NCBI GenBank assembly: GCA_002325785.1
Contig: DCSU01000095.1
Span: 6,494-14,506, forward strand
DNA length: 8,013 bases
Direction of reading: 5' to 3'
Origin: Bacteroidales bacterium UBA1458
GTDB lineage: Bacteria > Bacteroidota > Bacteroidia > Bacteroidales > VadinHA17
A model generated the notes under the pieces. The model ran no database searches, was not told the DNA's origin, and saw only the letters and a list, made by a program, of their open reading frames with translations. Made by a program: the position numbers and the translations under genes. The stretch's first letter is position 1, and each line of letters opens with the position of its first letter. Shown here piece by piece: positions 1 through 6,157 of the stretch.

Positions 1-428
1 AGGCAATCGGAGGTATAGTTGAACCACATGATCTCATAGGGGTCATCGAGACGCAGCTCGAAGTTATAGCGAGGTGTGACGGTGTATCCCGGAGGCTTAA
101 CCTCCTGTGCGATATTCAGGTCGATAAGCCTGTAGAACTCAGGCATGAAGGAGATAAACTCCGATGCTATCTTCTGTCTGTCTCCGTCAGGTGTAAAGAG
201 ACCCAATTGCTGGAGGAACAAGGGGGTAGCCAGGTAGTTGAACCCGAATTTTTTTGAACGAGGCAGCGGAAAGAGCGAGCAGTAGTCATCATCCACCAGT
301 GCATCCCATCCCGGAGCCATTATATCGAGATACCATGACCATGCATAGGGTTTGATCCCGGGCACCTCTGCCAGGCATGCGTCCCACCGGCTGCGGTCTA
401 TCTCCCCGTTTGTCAGGTAGGCAATCAT
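1..428 (-). CDS. FemAB/GNAT-like protein, N-terminal 142 residues (runs off left edge)
   Basis: The reading frame is open from an ATG at 428-426 to base 1 with no stop, so only the N-terminal 142 residues are visible. The protein begins MIAYLTNGEIDRSRWD, then has YAWSWYLDIMAPGWDALVDD and, further on, FPLPRSKKFGFNYLATP and FLQQLG. From memory this pattern matches a Bacteroidota family of about 300 residues, usually annotated as hypothetical or as a GNAT/FemAB-type acyltransferase. In that family the N-terminal half precedes a segment like the YEIMWFNYTSDC seen at the cut edge. There is no signal peptide or membrane segment, so it is probably cytoplasmic. Its ATG overlaps the TGA of the upstream deacetylase gene (ATGA, 428-425), which implies translational coupling. 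An aminoacyl or acyl transfer role in envelope assembly is inference. The start is secure, the family fairly likely, and the substrate unknown. Confidence 0.75.
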   Translation of the reverse strand, partial: MIAYLTNGEIDRSRWDACLAEVPGIKPYAWSWYLDIMAPGWDALVDDDYCSLFPLPRSKKFGFNYLATPLFLQQLGLFTPDGDRQKIASEFISFMPEFYRLIDLNIAQEVKPPGYTVTPRYNFELRLDDPYEIMWFNYTSDC

Positions 429-1729
429 GCCTTCTGGATTGAGAGAGTTTCCTCGAATACCTTTCTCCAACCCTCCCAGCCATTGATTTCGGTCAGGGAT
501 GTATTGTGCCAGACGGAGACAAAGAGCCCTCCTACCTTTCGGGTAGTGTCAACGAGGGTACGGATGATATCCAGGGCTTTGTCAGGGGGCAGATGAAGAT
601 ATTGTCTCAGTGTGCCATCCATGACCTGGAAAGGCACGATGGTCAGCCCCGTGGTCTTCTCCCCTGAGAGATCGTAGAACGGGAACGGCCGGGCTATTCC
701 TGCCCTGAATCCCGGTTCGTCGGCAAAGCCCATGGTATAGTCAAACCGGATTCCTGCATCAGTGTATGACTGATATGTACCGGGCATATTGAGAAGCAGC
801 CAGTGCTGCCGTGCCCTTTCCGGACTGTGTCCTGCTATATGACGGAAGCGCTCCGTCTCCATCCGGAGTGCCTTCGGCCGGCCGGCAGAGCGATATGAAG
901 GATGGAGTCCGCTTCCATACATTCTGTCGTATCTGCGGATGATCTCGCCGTAATCGTGATCCCGGTATGGTGGATTATGATCATATTCACCCTGATCACC
1001 CGTGGGGAAGAAGAAGAGGGCCTCACTACCGTGCAGTTTGATGTTCTGCTCGATATACTCAAAACTGTCATACGGATCAGCCTGGCTCCCGGTCATGGTC
1101 CTGATACGCTCTGCCGGCCTGGCTCCGCCTCCTGCAAGTCCCTTAACCAGCCCGCCCATACTCCTCAGCAAACCCCGGCTCCTGTAGGCAAAAGGCTGAT
1201 CAACATCGATGGTCAGCAGAGACCTGTATTGATTGTGCCTGATGGTGATGACTGGATAATACTTAACCAGTGCAGCGGCAAGGACCCTTGACCACAGTTC
1301 CACCACCGGCAGCCGGAGAAAGCCATTCCTGTAGGCCAGGGATCTTATGCCCTGAAACCTTCCGTGGGCATCGGGTGCAAAGGGCAGATACTCCTCATAC
1401 CGGGAGAGCATATAGAAGGCTGCCGAGAAGATATCAAACGGGATGCTGCCACCGTCAGCAGGAAAGAGCACAGGCAGCTCTCCGGTGAATGAGACGGAAG
1501 GCTCGAGCGGTGTTACCCCGTTGGCAGAAAGCAGGCCCGACGGCCGGATCACAAACTGATCCTTAACCTTTTCGTCAGAATAGATGATGGCCGGATTGCT
1601 GCCGATCTTCCTCCTGTCGGTTGTAATCTCATAGTCTATGCCAAGCACGGAGGAGAAAATTACACCTGCCACATACTCGAGCCGCGGAGTAATCTCCTGG
1701 GTGAAAATCCTGAGCTTCTTATTTGCCAT
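425..1729 (-). CDS. Polysaccharide deacetylase family protein (NodB-like, with Bacteroidota N-terminal domain)
   Basis: This is a 434-residue protein starting MANKKLRIF. Residues about 1-165 form an N-terminal domain of the kind seen in Bacteroidota polysaccharide deacetylases, including FDIFSAAFYMLSRYEEY near residue 100. A NodB-like domain follows, with LLTIDVDQPFAY (about 171-182) in the place of the usual TFDDG, GLHPSYRS (about 274-281) resembling the His-box, FDYTMGFADEPGFRAG (about 329-344), and VSVWHN near the C terminus (about 405-410). The family removes acyl groups from N-acetylated sugars, but the substrate here is unknown. No signal peptide is visible, so it may act on cytoplasmic precursors. 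I chose the ATG at 1729. An in-frame GTG at 1735 would add two residues, but it falls inside a TAAATTTG promoter-like box. The stop overlaps the ATG of the FemAB-like gene, making a two-gene operon. The family call is firm; activity is not proven because the motif residues differ from classical NodB. Confidence 0.88.
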   Translation of the reverse strand: MANKKLRIFTQEITPRLEYVAGVIFSSVLGIDYEITTDRRKIGSNPAIIYSDEKVKDQFVIRPSGLLSANGVTPLEPSVSFTGELPVLFPADGGSIPFDIFSAAFYMLSRYEEYLPFAPDAHGRFQGIRSLAYRNGFLRLPVVELWSRVLAAALVKYYPVITIRHNQYRSLLTIDVDQPFAYRSRGLLRSMGGLVKGLAGGGARPAERIRTMTGSQADPYDSFEYIEQNIKLHGSEALFFFPTGDQGEYDHNPPYRDHDYGEIIRRYDRMYGSGLHPSYRSAGRPKALRMETERFRHIAGHSPERARQHWLLLNMPGTYQSYTDAGIRFDYTMGFADEPGFRAGIARPFPFYDLSGEKTTGLTIVPFQVMDGTLRQYLHLPPDKALDIIRTLVDTTRKVGGLFVSVWHNTSLTEINGWEGWRKVFEETLSIQKA

Positions 1730-1734
1730 ATTCA

Positions 1735-1742
1735 CAAATTTA
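1735..1742 (-). promoter_or_regulatory. Possible -7 element (TAAATTTG) for the deacetylase operon
   Basis: On the minus strand this reads TAAATTTG, an exact match to the Bacteroidota -7 consensus TAnnTTTG. No good TTTG -33 element lies at the expected distance. The box ends only five bases before the ATG at 1729, so a transcript from it would have almost no leader. It may instead be chance in AT-rich sequence. Confidence 0.3.
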
Positions 1743-1821
1743 CGAAAAAGGGTGGGTTGGAAGCTCTGATTAAACCTCCTTATTTATTAACATAAAATCC
1801 TAGGCAAGAGCTAAATTTTAC

Positions 1822-1829
1822 TACTTTTG
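1822..1829 (+). promoter_or_regulatory. Probable -7 promoter element (TACTTTTG) of the THX gene
   Basis: TACTTTTG matches the Bacteroidota -7 consensus TAnnTTTG exactly. It would place the transcription start near 1834 and give a leader of about 40 bases. That leader is very AT-rich (for example AACAATTTAAATTAAAAC) and has no Shine-Dalgarno sequence, as is usual for strongly expressed genes in this phylum. A clear -33 TTTG is not seen, so the call rests on the -7 box and its position. Confidence 0.45.
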
Positions 1830-1874
1830 TCGTCTGTGCTCTTTAAATATTAACAATTTAAATTAAAACAGATT

Positions 1875-2222
1875 ATGGGTAAAGGTGATCAGAAATCAAA
1901 GAGAGGAAAGATAATCAGAGGTACCTTTGGCGTTCGCCGGCAGAAAAAGGCCACAAAAAATGTTACTGAGACAGCGGCAAAAACAGCTCTTAAGGCTGCT
2001 GAGGCAAAATCTGCTGCATCACCTGAAGTTAAGGAAAAGCCTGTAAAGGCAGCTGTGAAGACGGTAAAACCCAAAACTGCCGTGAAAAGCGCAGCCAAAC
2101 CTGCAGTCAAAAAGGTGGAAAAAGAGACAAAACCTGTCGTTGAGAAGACAGAGAAACCAGCTGCAAAGGAAGAGAGGCCAACTGCAAAGGCAAAGAAACC
2201 GGCCGCAAAGAAAGAAGAGTAG
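1875..2222 (+). CDS. 30S ribosomal protein THX with long Lys/Ala-rich C-terminal tail
   Basis: This is a 115-residue, strongly basic protein. Residues 1-25 (MGKGDQKSKRGKIIRGTFGV, then RRQKK) match the small ribosomal protein THX, known from Thermus as about 26 residues beginning GKGDRRTRRGKIWRGTYGK. THX sits in a cavity at the top of the 30S head and stabilises the rRNA there. Residues about 26-115 form a low-complexity tail of Lys, Ala, Pro, Val and Glu with repeats such as KPAAK and VEKTEKPAAK. By hand count about 30 of the 115 residues are Lys. The tail resembles histone H1-like and AlgP-type tails and is probably disordered and nucleic-acid-binding. The ATG at 1875 is fixed by the conserved MGKGD start. 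The gene stands alone: the deacetylase is divergent from it, and the TPP enzyme converges with six bases between the stop codons. The THX identity is firm; the role of the tail is inference. Confidence 0.88.
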   Translation: MGKGDQKSKRGKIIRGTFGVRRQKKATKNVTETAAKTALKAAEAKSAASPEVKEKPVKAAVKTVKPKTAVKSAAKPAVKKVEKETKPVVEKTEKPAAKEERPTAKAKKPAAKKEE

Positions 2223-2228
2223 TACTGT

Positions 2229-3812
2229 TCAGCTCCTGACTACCAGTTCACTGTAAACTGACGGATCAACGAACGCTTCAATGATCACGCTGTTGTCGGA
2301 TTGAAGTGCTCTTCCAACGGCTTTTTGCATCTGCTGTGCATCCCTGGCAGGTATTACCTCAATACCGAGGAAGGTATCAGAACCAAACAGAGGGCCCTGG
2401 CATAGACTGGTTCCTGATGGGCTTGCATTCTTCCATGACTGTTTGAGTCTGATCAAATTAAGCTCACCGTCGGAGAACACAACCACTATAATCTTCAGTC
2501 CCTGTCTGCGGGCGGTAATGATCTCGCCCGCATGCATCAGGAACCCGCCGTCGCCGGTGATGCATACAACTTGATTTTCGCGGCTGACCAGAGCTGCCGC
2601 AAGGGCTGCAGGAACACCGAATCCCATTGATGACCAACCGTTTGTCATGATCAGCTTCCCGGACGAGGGTACATCCCACATCTGGCCCAGAAGGTGGAGG
2701 TGCGATCCCACATCTGCCGTGACAATAGTGCTGGCGGGGAGGCTCTCTTTGAGGATAGCGAGGGCGGTGACAGGGCTGAAACCCTTCGTGGCAGCATGAA
2801 GAGCTGCTGCAATCTCAGTCCTGATCTCAGCAGCAAGAGCAGTCATAGCGGGCGCTCCCCTGAGTACAGTGAGTGCTTCAAACCACTTTTCAGGGGATGA
2901 TACCGATTGTATGGATCCTCTTATATGAAGGTCAGTTACGCGGGTGTCAAAATGAACAAGCGGCACAGCGGGCATCCATGATTCATAGTTGTATTCCACA
3001 GGGTCATAACCCAGTCCTATGACAAGGTCAGCCTCATCCGTGAGCCGCTTAAGCCTGTCACACAGGGCATGGAACAGCACCCCCGCATAAGATGGGTGAG
3101 ATGATGGTAACAGCCCGCGTGCCATTGGGGTCAGCACTACAGGCACAGGGTGTTCCTCCAGGAACCTGAGCAGTTCCTCACCTGCGCCCCTGCGCATGGC
3201 GGTAAGGCCTGCCGCTATTAGCGGCCTCCGTGATGATGCCAGCAGCACTTTCACCCTCTCTTCAGTACGGAGAGCCTCCTCAGTAACCGGATTGTGCCTG
3301 CCAACTTCCGGCTCCTTAATAATTGTGCCTGCAAGCCCGGTAGGCAGCCCGAGATGGACAGGTCCGGGATATTCCTCATTGGCGGTGACCAGGCTGTCGC
3401 TTATGATCTCCGCGGCATCCGTTGCATTCAATCTGTATGTGGCTTTTGTCAGTGGCCTGAATAGAGACTGATGATCAATATTCATCTGCGTGGTACGATT
3501 CAGCCACTCATCAGGCATCTCTGATGTAAGAGCCAGTAATGGCGACCGGTCGAGGAGAGCCCCTCCCACCCCTGTTGAAAGATTGGTTGCCCCGGGACCA
3601 AAAGTGGCATGGCAGACACCAGTCACACCGGTAAGCCGTGCCGTCACATCAGCCATGACAGCCGCAGAGGCTTCATGAGAGGTGAGGATAAACTCTATCC
3701 CGGCCTTACGGAATGCTTCCATGTAGGGTATCGACGGTCCCCCGGGGATGCCAAAAAATCTTCTTACCCCGTGATCCCTGAGTCTGTGCGCAAGGAGTTC
3801 AGCTACAGTCAT
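2229..3812 (-). CDS. Thiamine-diphosphate-dependent enzyme, acetolactate synthase-like
   Basis: This is a 527-residue enzyme with the three-domain layout of the acetolactate synthase/benzoylformate decarboxylase superfamily. The N-terminal pyrimidine-binding domain (about 1-165) has FGIPGGPSIPY, the activating Glu in SHEASA (E47) and FGPGATNLSTG. A central domain follows (about 185-320). The C-terminal diphosphate-binding domain (about 345-515) carries GDGG (D421) and VVFSDGELNLI. Asp448, at D+27, occupies the second metal-ligand position, as in catabolic acetolactate synthases. RTTQMNIDHQSLFRPLTK (105-122) also resembles those enzymes. The family joins or splits 2-oxo acids via a carbanion on TPP; the substrate here is unknown, and sulfoacetaldehyde- or oxalyl-type enzymes are alternatives. 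The ATG at 3812 fits the family start MTVAELLAHRL. An in-frame ATG at 3908 would add 32 residues reading through the promoter region and into the divergent gene. No small regulatory subunit gene is adjacent, which argues against branched-chain amino-acid synthesis. It is divergent from a DMT permease. Confidence 0.85.
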   Translation of the reverse strand: MTVAELLAHRLRDHGVRRFFGIPGGPSIPYMEAFRKAGIEFILTSHEASAAVMADVTARLTGVTGVCHATFGPGATNLSTGVGGALLDRSPLLALTSEMPDEWLNRTTQMNIDHQSLFRPLTKATYRLNATDAAEIISDSLVTANEEYPGPVHLGLPTGLAGTIIKEPEVGRHNPVTEEALRTEERVKVLLASSRRPLIAAGLTAMRRGAGEELLRFLEEHPVPVVLTPMARGLLPSSHPSYAGVLFHALCDRLKRLTDEADLVIGLGYDPVEYNYESWMPAVPLVHFDTRVTDLHIRGSIQSVSSPEKWFEALTVLRGAPAMTALAAEIRTEIAAALHAATKGFSPVTALAILKESLPASTIVTADVGSHLHLLGQMWDVPSSGKLIMTNGWSSMGFGVPAALAAALVSRENQVVCITGDGGFLMHAGEIITARRQGLKIIVVVFSDGELNLIRLKQSWKNASPSGTSLCQGPLFGSDTFLGIEVIPARDAQQMQKAVGRALQSDNSVIIEAFVDPSVYSELVVRS

Positions 3813-3818
3813 AATTAT

Positions 3819-3834
3819 TTTGTGCTTGCACAAA
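3819..3834. promoter_or_regulatory. Perfect dyad TTTGTGC-TT-GCACAAA, candidate operator
   Basis: The 16-base sequence TTTGTGCTTGCACAAA has two perfect 7-base arms around a 2-base centre. It overlaps the minus-strand TACATTTG box and covers the expected transcription start of the TPP enzyme gene, a typical place for a repressor site. A related imperfect dyad lies 58 bases away (centre to centre) at the start of the divergent permease gene. The regulator is unknown. Confidence 0.45.
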
Positions 3835-3838
3835 TGTA
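3831..3838 (-). promoter_or_regulatory. Probable -7 element (TACATTTG) of the TPP enzyme gene
   Basis: The minus strand reads TACATTTG here, matching TAnnTTTG exactly, 18 bases upstream of the ATG at 3812. A T-run ending in G (3860-3853) lies upstream and could serve as a -33 element, but the spacing (14 bases after the TTTG) is shorter than the usual 19 or so. The last bases of the box overlap the adjacent perfect dyad. Confidence 0.4.
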
Positions 3839-3877
3839 AGCATTCAGCGAAACAAAAAAACCACGATATTTGCTCAC

Positions 3878-3891
3878 TTTTGTGCACCAAA
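3878..3891. promoter_or_regulatory. Imperfect dyad TTTTGTGCACCAAA, second candidate operator
   Basis: This 14-base dyad, centred on GTGCAC, has one mismatched pair and shares the TTTGTGC half-site with the perfect dyad at 3819-3834. It ends on the first base of the permease ATG (3891). Binding here could block initiation of the permease gene, or link both genes through looping. The assignment rests only on the sequence match. Confidence 0.3.
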
Positions 3892-4835
3892 TGAGAGATC
3901 AGCACCACGACACCATCTTCTGGGCAATCATAACATGCCTGATGTGGTCAACCGCCTACCCATTCATTAAAGTGGGACTGCAGTATGCAACGCCGATACA
4001 TTTCGCGGGGACTCGATTCCTTCTTTCGGGACTGATGATACTGCCATTCACCGTGAGGCCCCGGGAATACATCAGGATGATTATTGAGAACAGGAGCCTG
4101 GCATTATGGGTTACTTTACTCCAGACACTGATCAATTATATTCTCTTCTACATCGGCATGGACCGGGTCCCGGGAGCACTGGGGGCAGTAATTGTGGGGG
4201 CGCAGCCATTTGTAACAGCTATTGTCTCCCGTATAATGATTAAGGAGGAACGGTTCACAAGGGCCAAGGTGATCACCATCTTCCTGGGCCTCGCGGGAAT
4301 TGTGCTGGTAAGTCTGGGAAGGCAGGGATTTCACTTCGGCCTGCCGGGAGAGGTAGCCGGTATAATCATGATATTCCTTGCCAATATTTCAACGGCAACA
4401 AGCAATGTTCTCGTATCCAAAAATGGTAAGAAGATGAATCCGCTGGTGCTGAGCTCTTTCTCGCTCCTGATAGGAGGACTGATCATGTTCCTCATTTCGT
4501 TTGTCTTCGAGGATGTACCGTCAAAGCCCAATTTCCCGCTTAACTACTGGCTGGTTCTTTTATGGCTGGCATTCATGTCTGCCTTCACCTTCTCAAAATG
4601 GTACGTATTGCTGAAGAGGCCGGAGGTAAAGGTCTCCGAGCTGAACCTTTGGAAATTCATCATCCCGGTCTTCGGAGCCATTCTCAGCTGGCTGATTGTT
4701 CCAGGCGAACATCCTGACTGGGTGACAATTGCAGGAATGATAATCATATCGCTGTCGCTGATATGGTTCTTTGGTGTGACCGGCAGGCGCGAACGCCGGA
4801 TCGAGGAGATTCCGGCAGGGCCGATGGCGAAGTAG
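3891..4835 (+). CDS. EamA/DMT-family permease
   Basis: This is a 314-residue, very hydrophobic protein with about ten predicted membrane helices in two EamA repeats (about 10-142 and 154-294). The first repeat opens with WAIITCLMWSTAYPFIKVGL and contains FAGTRFLLSGL. The region VPGALGAVIVGAQPFVTAIV and the following IMIKEERFTRAKVITIFLGL are typical of drug/metabolite transporters. The tail is short and charged (GRRERRIEEIPAG). The family usually exports amino acids or other small metabolites; the substrate is not evident. I chose the ATG at 3891. A TTG at 3870 would add seven residues (MLTFVHQ) that are not part of the family and would run through the promoter region. The gene is divergent from the TPP enzyme gene across 78 bases with shared dyads, so it may move the substrate or product of that enzyme (inference). 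It converges on the aldo/keto reductase gene. Confidence 0.88.
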   Translation: MRDQHHDTIFWAIITCLMWSTAYPFIKVGLQYATPIHFAGTRFLLSGLMILPFTVRPREYIRMIIENRSLALWVTLLQTLINYILFYIGMDRVPGALGAVIVGAQPFVTAIVSRIMIKEERFTRAKVITIFLGLAGIVLVSLGRQGFHFGLPGEVAGIIMIFLANISTATSNVLVSKNGKKMNPLVLSSFSLLIGGLIMFLISFVFEDVPSKPNFPLNYWLVLLWLAFMSAFTFSKWYVLLKRPEVKVSELNLWKFIIPVFGAILSWLIVPGEHPDWVTIAGMIIISLSLIWFFGVTGRRERRIEEIPAGPMAK

Positions 4836-4842
4836 TCTTCAG

Positions 4843-4974
4843 TCAGGCAATAGGCAGTAGGCAGTAAACAGTAGTCCTAATATTCAGATAATGAATATTT
4901 TGCACACATCTGACTGTCGATTGGCGACTGCTGATTTTTTCCCTATTGCCTATTGCCTACCCCCTACTGCCTGA
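4843..4974. repeat. Heptanucleotide repeat arrays in inverted orientation (STRR-like)
   Basis: The gap between the two convergent genes is built from 7-base units. On the plus strand 4846-4873 holds four units (GGCAATA, GGCAGTA, GGCAGTA, AACAGTA). On the minus strand 4971-4944 holds four more (GGCAGTA, GGGGGTA, GGCAATA, GGCAATA). Three degenerate units lie at 4932-4912 (AGCAGTC, GCCAATC, GACAGTC). The outer blocks (4843-4874 against 4974-4943) match at 25 of 32 positions when one is reverse-complemented, so a transcript could form a long imperfect hairpin. A run of six T (4935-4940) follows the degenerate block on the plus strand. The element may act as a bidirectional terminator. It resembles the short tandemly repeated sequences of cyanobacteria in style, not in exact sequence. 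Confidence 0.75.
4879..4899. repeat. Perfect 8-bp inverted repeat, AT-rich hairpin
   Basis: AATATTCA and TGAATATT form perfect 8-base arms around a 5-base loop (GATAA), sitting between the left and right heptamer arrays. On the plus strand it is followed only by TT then G, so it is not a classical intrinsic terminator. It could form the tip of the larger hairpin made by the flanking arrays. Confidence 0.55.
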
Positions 4975-4978
4975 TTAT

Positions 4979-6007
4979 TCACCACTCCGGTGGCCACTCT
5001 GACAGGTTCTTGAAGAAGAGCAGGTCCTTATAATGAGGCTTTGTCTTAGCCTCAATGGCAAGCATCTCATCCGCTGACAGAGGCTTGAATTCCTGTGCTA
5101 TTTTAATATTTTCCTCCAGCTCCGCAATCTTGTCAATACCCACAATGATTGTGCTTACCGGGAGGGTCATGACATACTCCATAGCCTCCTTCATGGTGAT
5201 GATGCCTCCGTTGGCAAAGATTCGGTCACGTGCCGGGATCTTCATCCCCACGATTCCCATGCCCTTGTTCACAGCATTGGGAAGGAACTTTTCTATGAAC
5301 GGGTCATGATGCTTGTCTGCAGCATTGATTGCAACAAGCACATTATCAAACGGGAATCTTTCCAAAAGTGCATTCAGAACATCCGGCCCCTCATGACCGG
5401 TGAACCCGATGAACCTGATGATCTTCTCATCACGGGCTTTGATCATTGCTTTGAGGACCCCGTCATCACCTGTGATCTTGTCCAGGGTCTGCATCTCGGA
5501 CAGCTTGACGTTATGAATCTGCCACAGGTCAAGATGGTCAGTATTCAGCTGTTTGAGCGATTTCTCCAGGAGCCTCATTGAGCCGTCATAGGTGCGGTCA
5601 TGAGTCTTTGACGCGAGAAATACCTCCTTGCGGCGGTATTTTAGGACCTGCCCGAGGTTGCGCTCACTGGTGCCCATAGCATCGGCACGGGGAACTGTCT
5701 CGGTTTGCCTCCCGTATGCTGCAGCCGTATCTATATAGTTAATACCCATGTCAATGGCCCTGTTTATGATATCCAGGGCAATATCCTCCCTGCCCGGGAC
5801 CTCGATGGAGGCCTGACCGCCAAGGCTGTATATCCCTACCATATGACCAGTTTTACCCAGAGGACGCAATGGCAGCTTCCCTTTTTTCAGGCCAAAAAGA
5901 GGATTTCCGAATGCATCAGCATAGGGTGACACGCCAGCCATAGCCGTGAGTGCTATCAGCTTCTGCAGGAATTCGCGACGACTGTTGAAACCTTTTTCTG
6001 ACATCAT
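4979..6007 (-). CDS. Aldo/keto reductase with Tat signal peptide
   Basis: This is a 342-residue protein. The N terminus carries a twin-arginine signal: SRREFLQK (residues 9-16), a hydrophobic stretch (LIALTAMAGV) and a likely cleavage site after ADA near residue 32. The mature part is an aldo/keto reductase barrel beginning LPLRPLGKTG. The catalytic tetrad is visible as D93 and Y98 (in NYIDTAAAYG), K134 (in LASKTHD) and H165 (in LWQIHN). STIIVGIDKIAELEENI (about 285-301) fits the nucleotide-phosphate binding end. The family reduces carbonyls with NAD(P)H. Tat export would allow the protein to fold around its cofactor before reaching the periplasm. Two ATG codons stand in tandem (6007 and 6004), so the first residue is uncertain by one. 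The gene stands alone, 150 bases downstream of the MFS gene on the same strand. The substrate is unknown. Confidence 0.9.
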   Translation of the reverse strand: MMSEKGFNSRREFLQKLIALTAMAGVSPYADAFGNPLFGLKKGKLPLRPLGKTGHMVGIYSLGGQASIEVPGREDIALDIINRAIDMGINYIDTAAAYGRQTETVPRADAMGTSERNLGQVLKYRRKEVFLASKTHDRTYDGSMRLLEKSLKQLNTDHLDLWQIHNVKLSEMQTLDKITGDDGVLKAMIKARDEKIIRFIGFTGHEGPDVLNALLERFPFDNVLVAINAADKHHDPFIEKFLPNAVNKGMGIVGMKIPARDRIFANGGIITMKEAMEYVMTLPVSTIIVGIDKIAELEENIKIAQEFKPLSADEMLAIEAKTKPHYKDLLFFKNLSEWPPEW

Positions 6008-6101
6008 ATTTTTCTTTAAAGTTAAACCCTTTATCTAATCCAAAGTTCACGAACCGCCATAATATTTATCATTCTGAATCAAATAATGAATGCAGCCTGC
6101 T

Positions 6102-6132
6102 ATCGGCGTCTCATCAGGAGAAACACGCCGAT
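6102..6132. repeat. Inverted repeat ATCGGCGT...ACGCCGAT downstream of the MFS gene
   Basis: Two perfect 8-base arms enclose a 15-base loop, within which CTC and GAG can extend the structure. It begins about 25 bases past the stop of the minus-strand MFS gene and could stop or stabilise its transcript. No T-run follows on either strand, so it is not a standard intrinsic terminator. The rest of 6008-6157 shows no gene. Confidence 0.4.
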
Positions 6133-6157
6133 TACAGATGCTATCACCCCACCTCCA

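Noticed and set aside
902..1291. Long open frames on the plus strand across the deacetylase gene, and similar ones over the other genes.
   Set aside because: They are antisense frames over well-supported genes, with no recognisable protein family or start signals.
2216..2260. Short inverted repeats (GTAGT...ACTAC and CAGTT...AACTG) around the THX/TPP enzyme stop codons as a bidirectional terminator.
   Set aside because: The stems are only five bases, with a bulge or long loop and no T-run, so they cannot be told from chance.
2464..2475. Apparent loss of the metal-binding Asn in the TPP enzyme (SDGEL instead of NN).
   Set aside because: Asp at this position is known from catabolic acetolactate synthases, so the site is probably functional rather than degenerate.
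3813..3908. A 32-residue N-terminal extension of the TPP enzyme from an upstream ATG at 3908.
   Set aside because: The extension would run through the promoter-like box and dyads and into the divergent permease gene. It has no family counterpart, and the family start fits the ATG at 3812.
6100..6147. A short minus-strand frame just past the MFS stop reads a hydrophobic stretch followed by three Arg (VIASVIGVFLLMRRR), resembling a C-terminal sorting tail.
   Set aside because: It is only 15 codons, has no start context, and the frame upstream overlaps the MFS gene. It coincides with the inverted repeat at 6102-6132. It may be a gene remnant, but there is not enough to call one.
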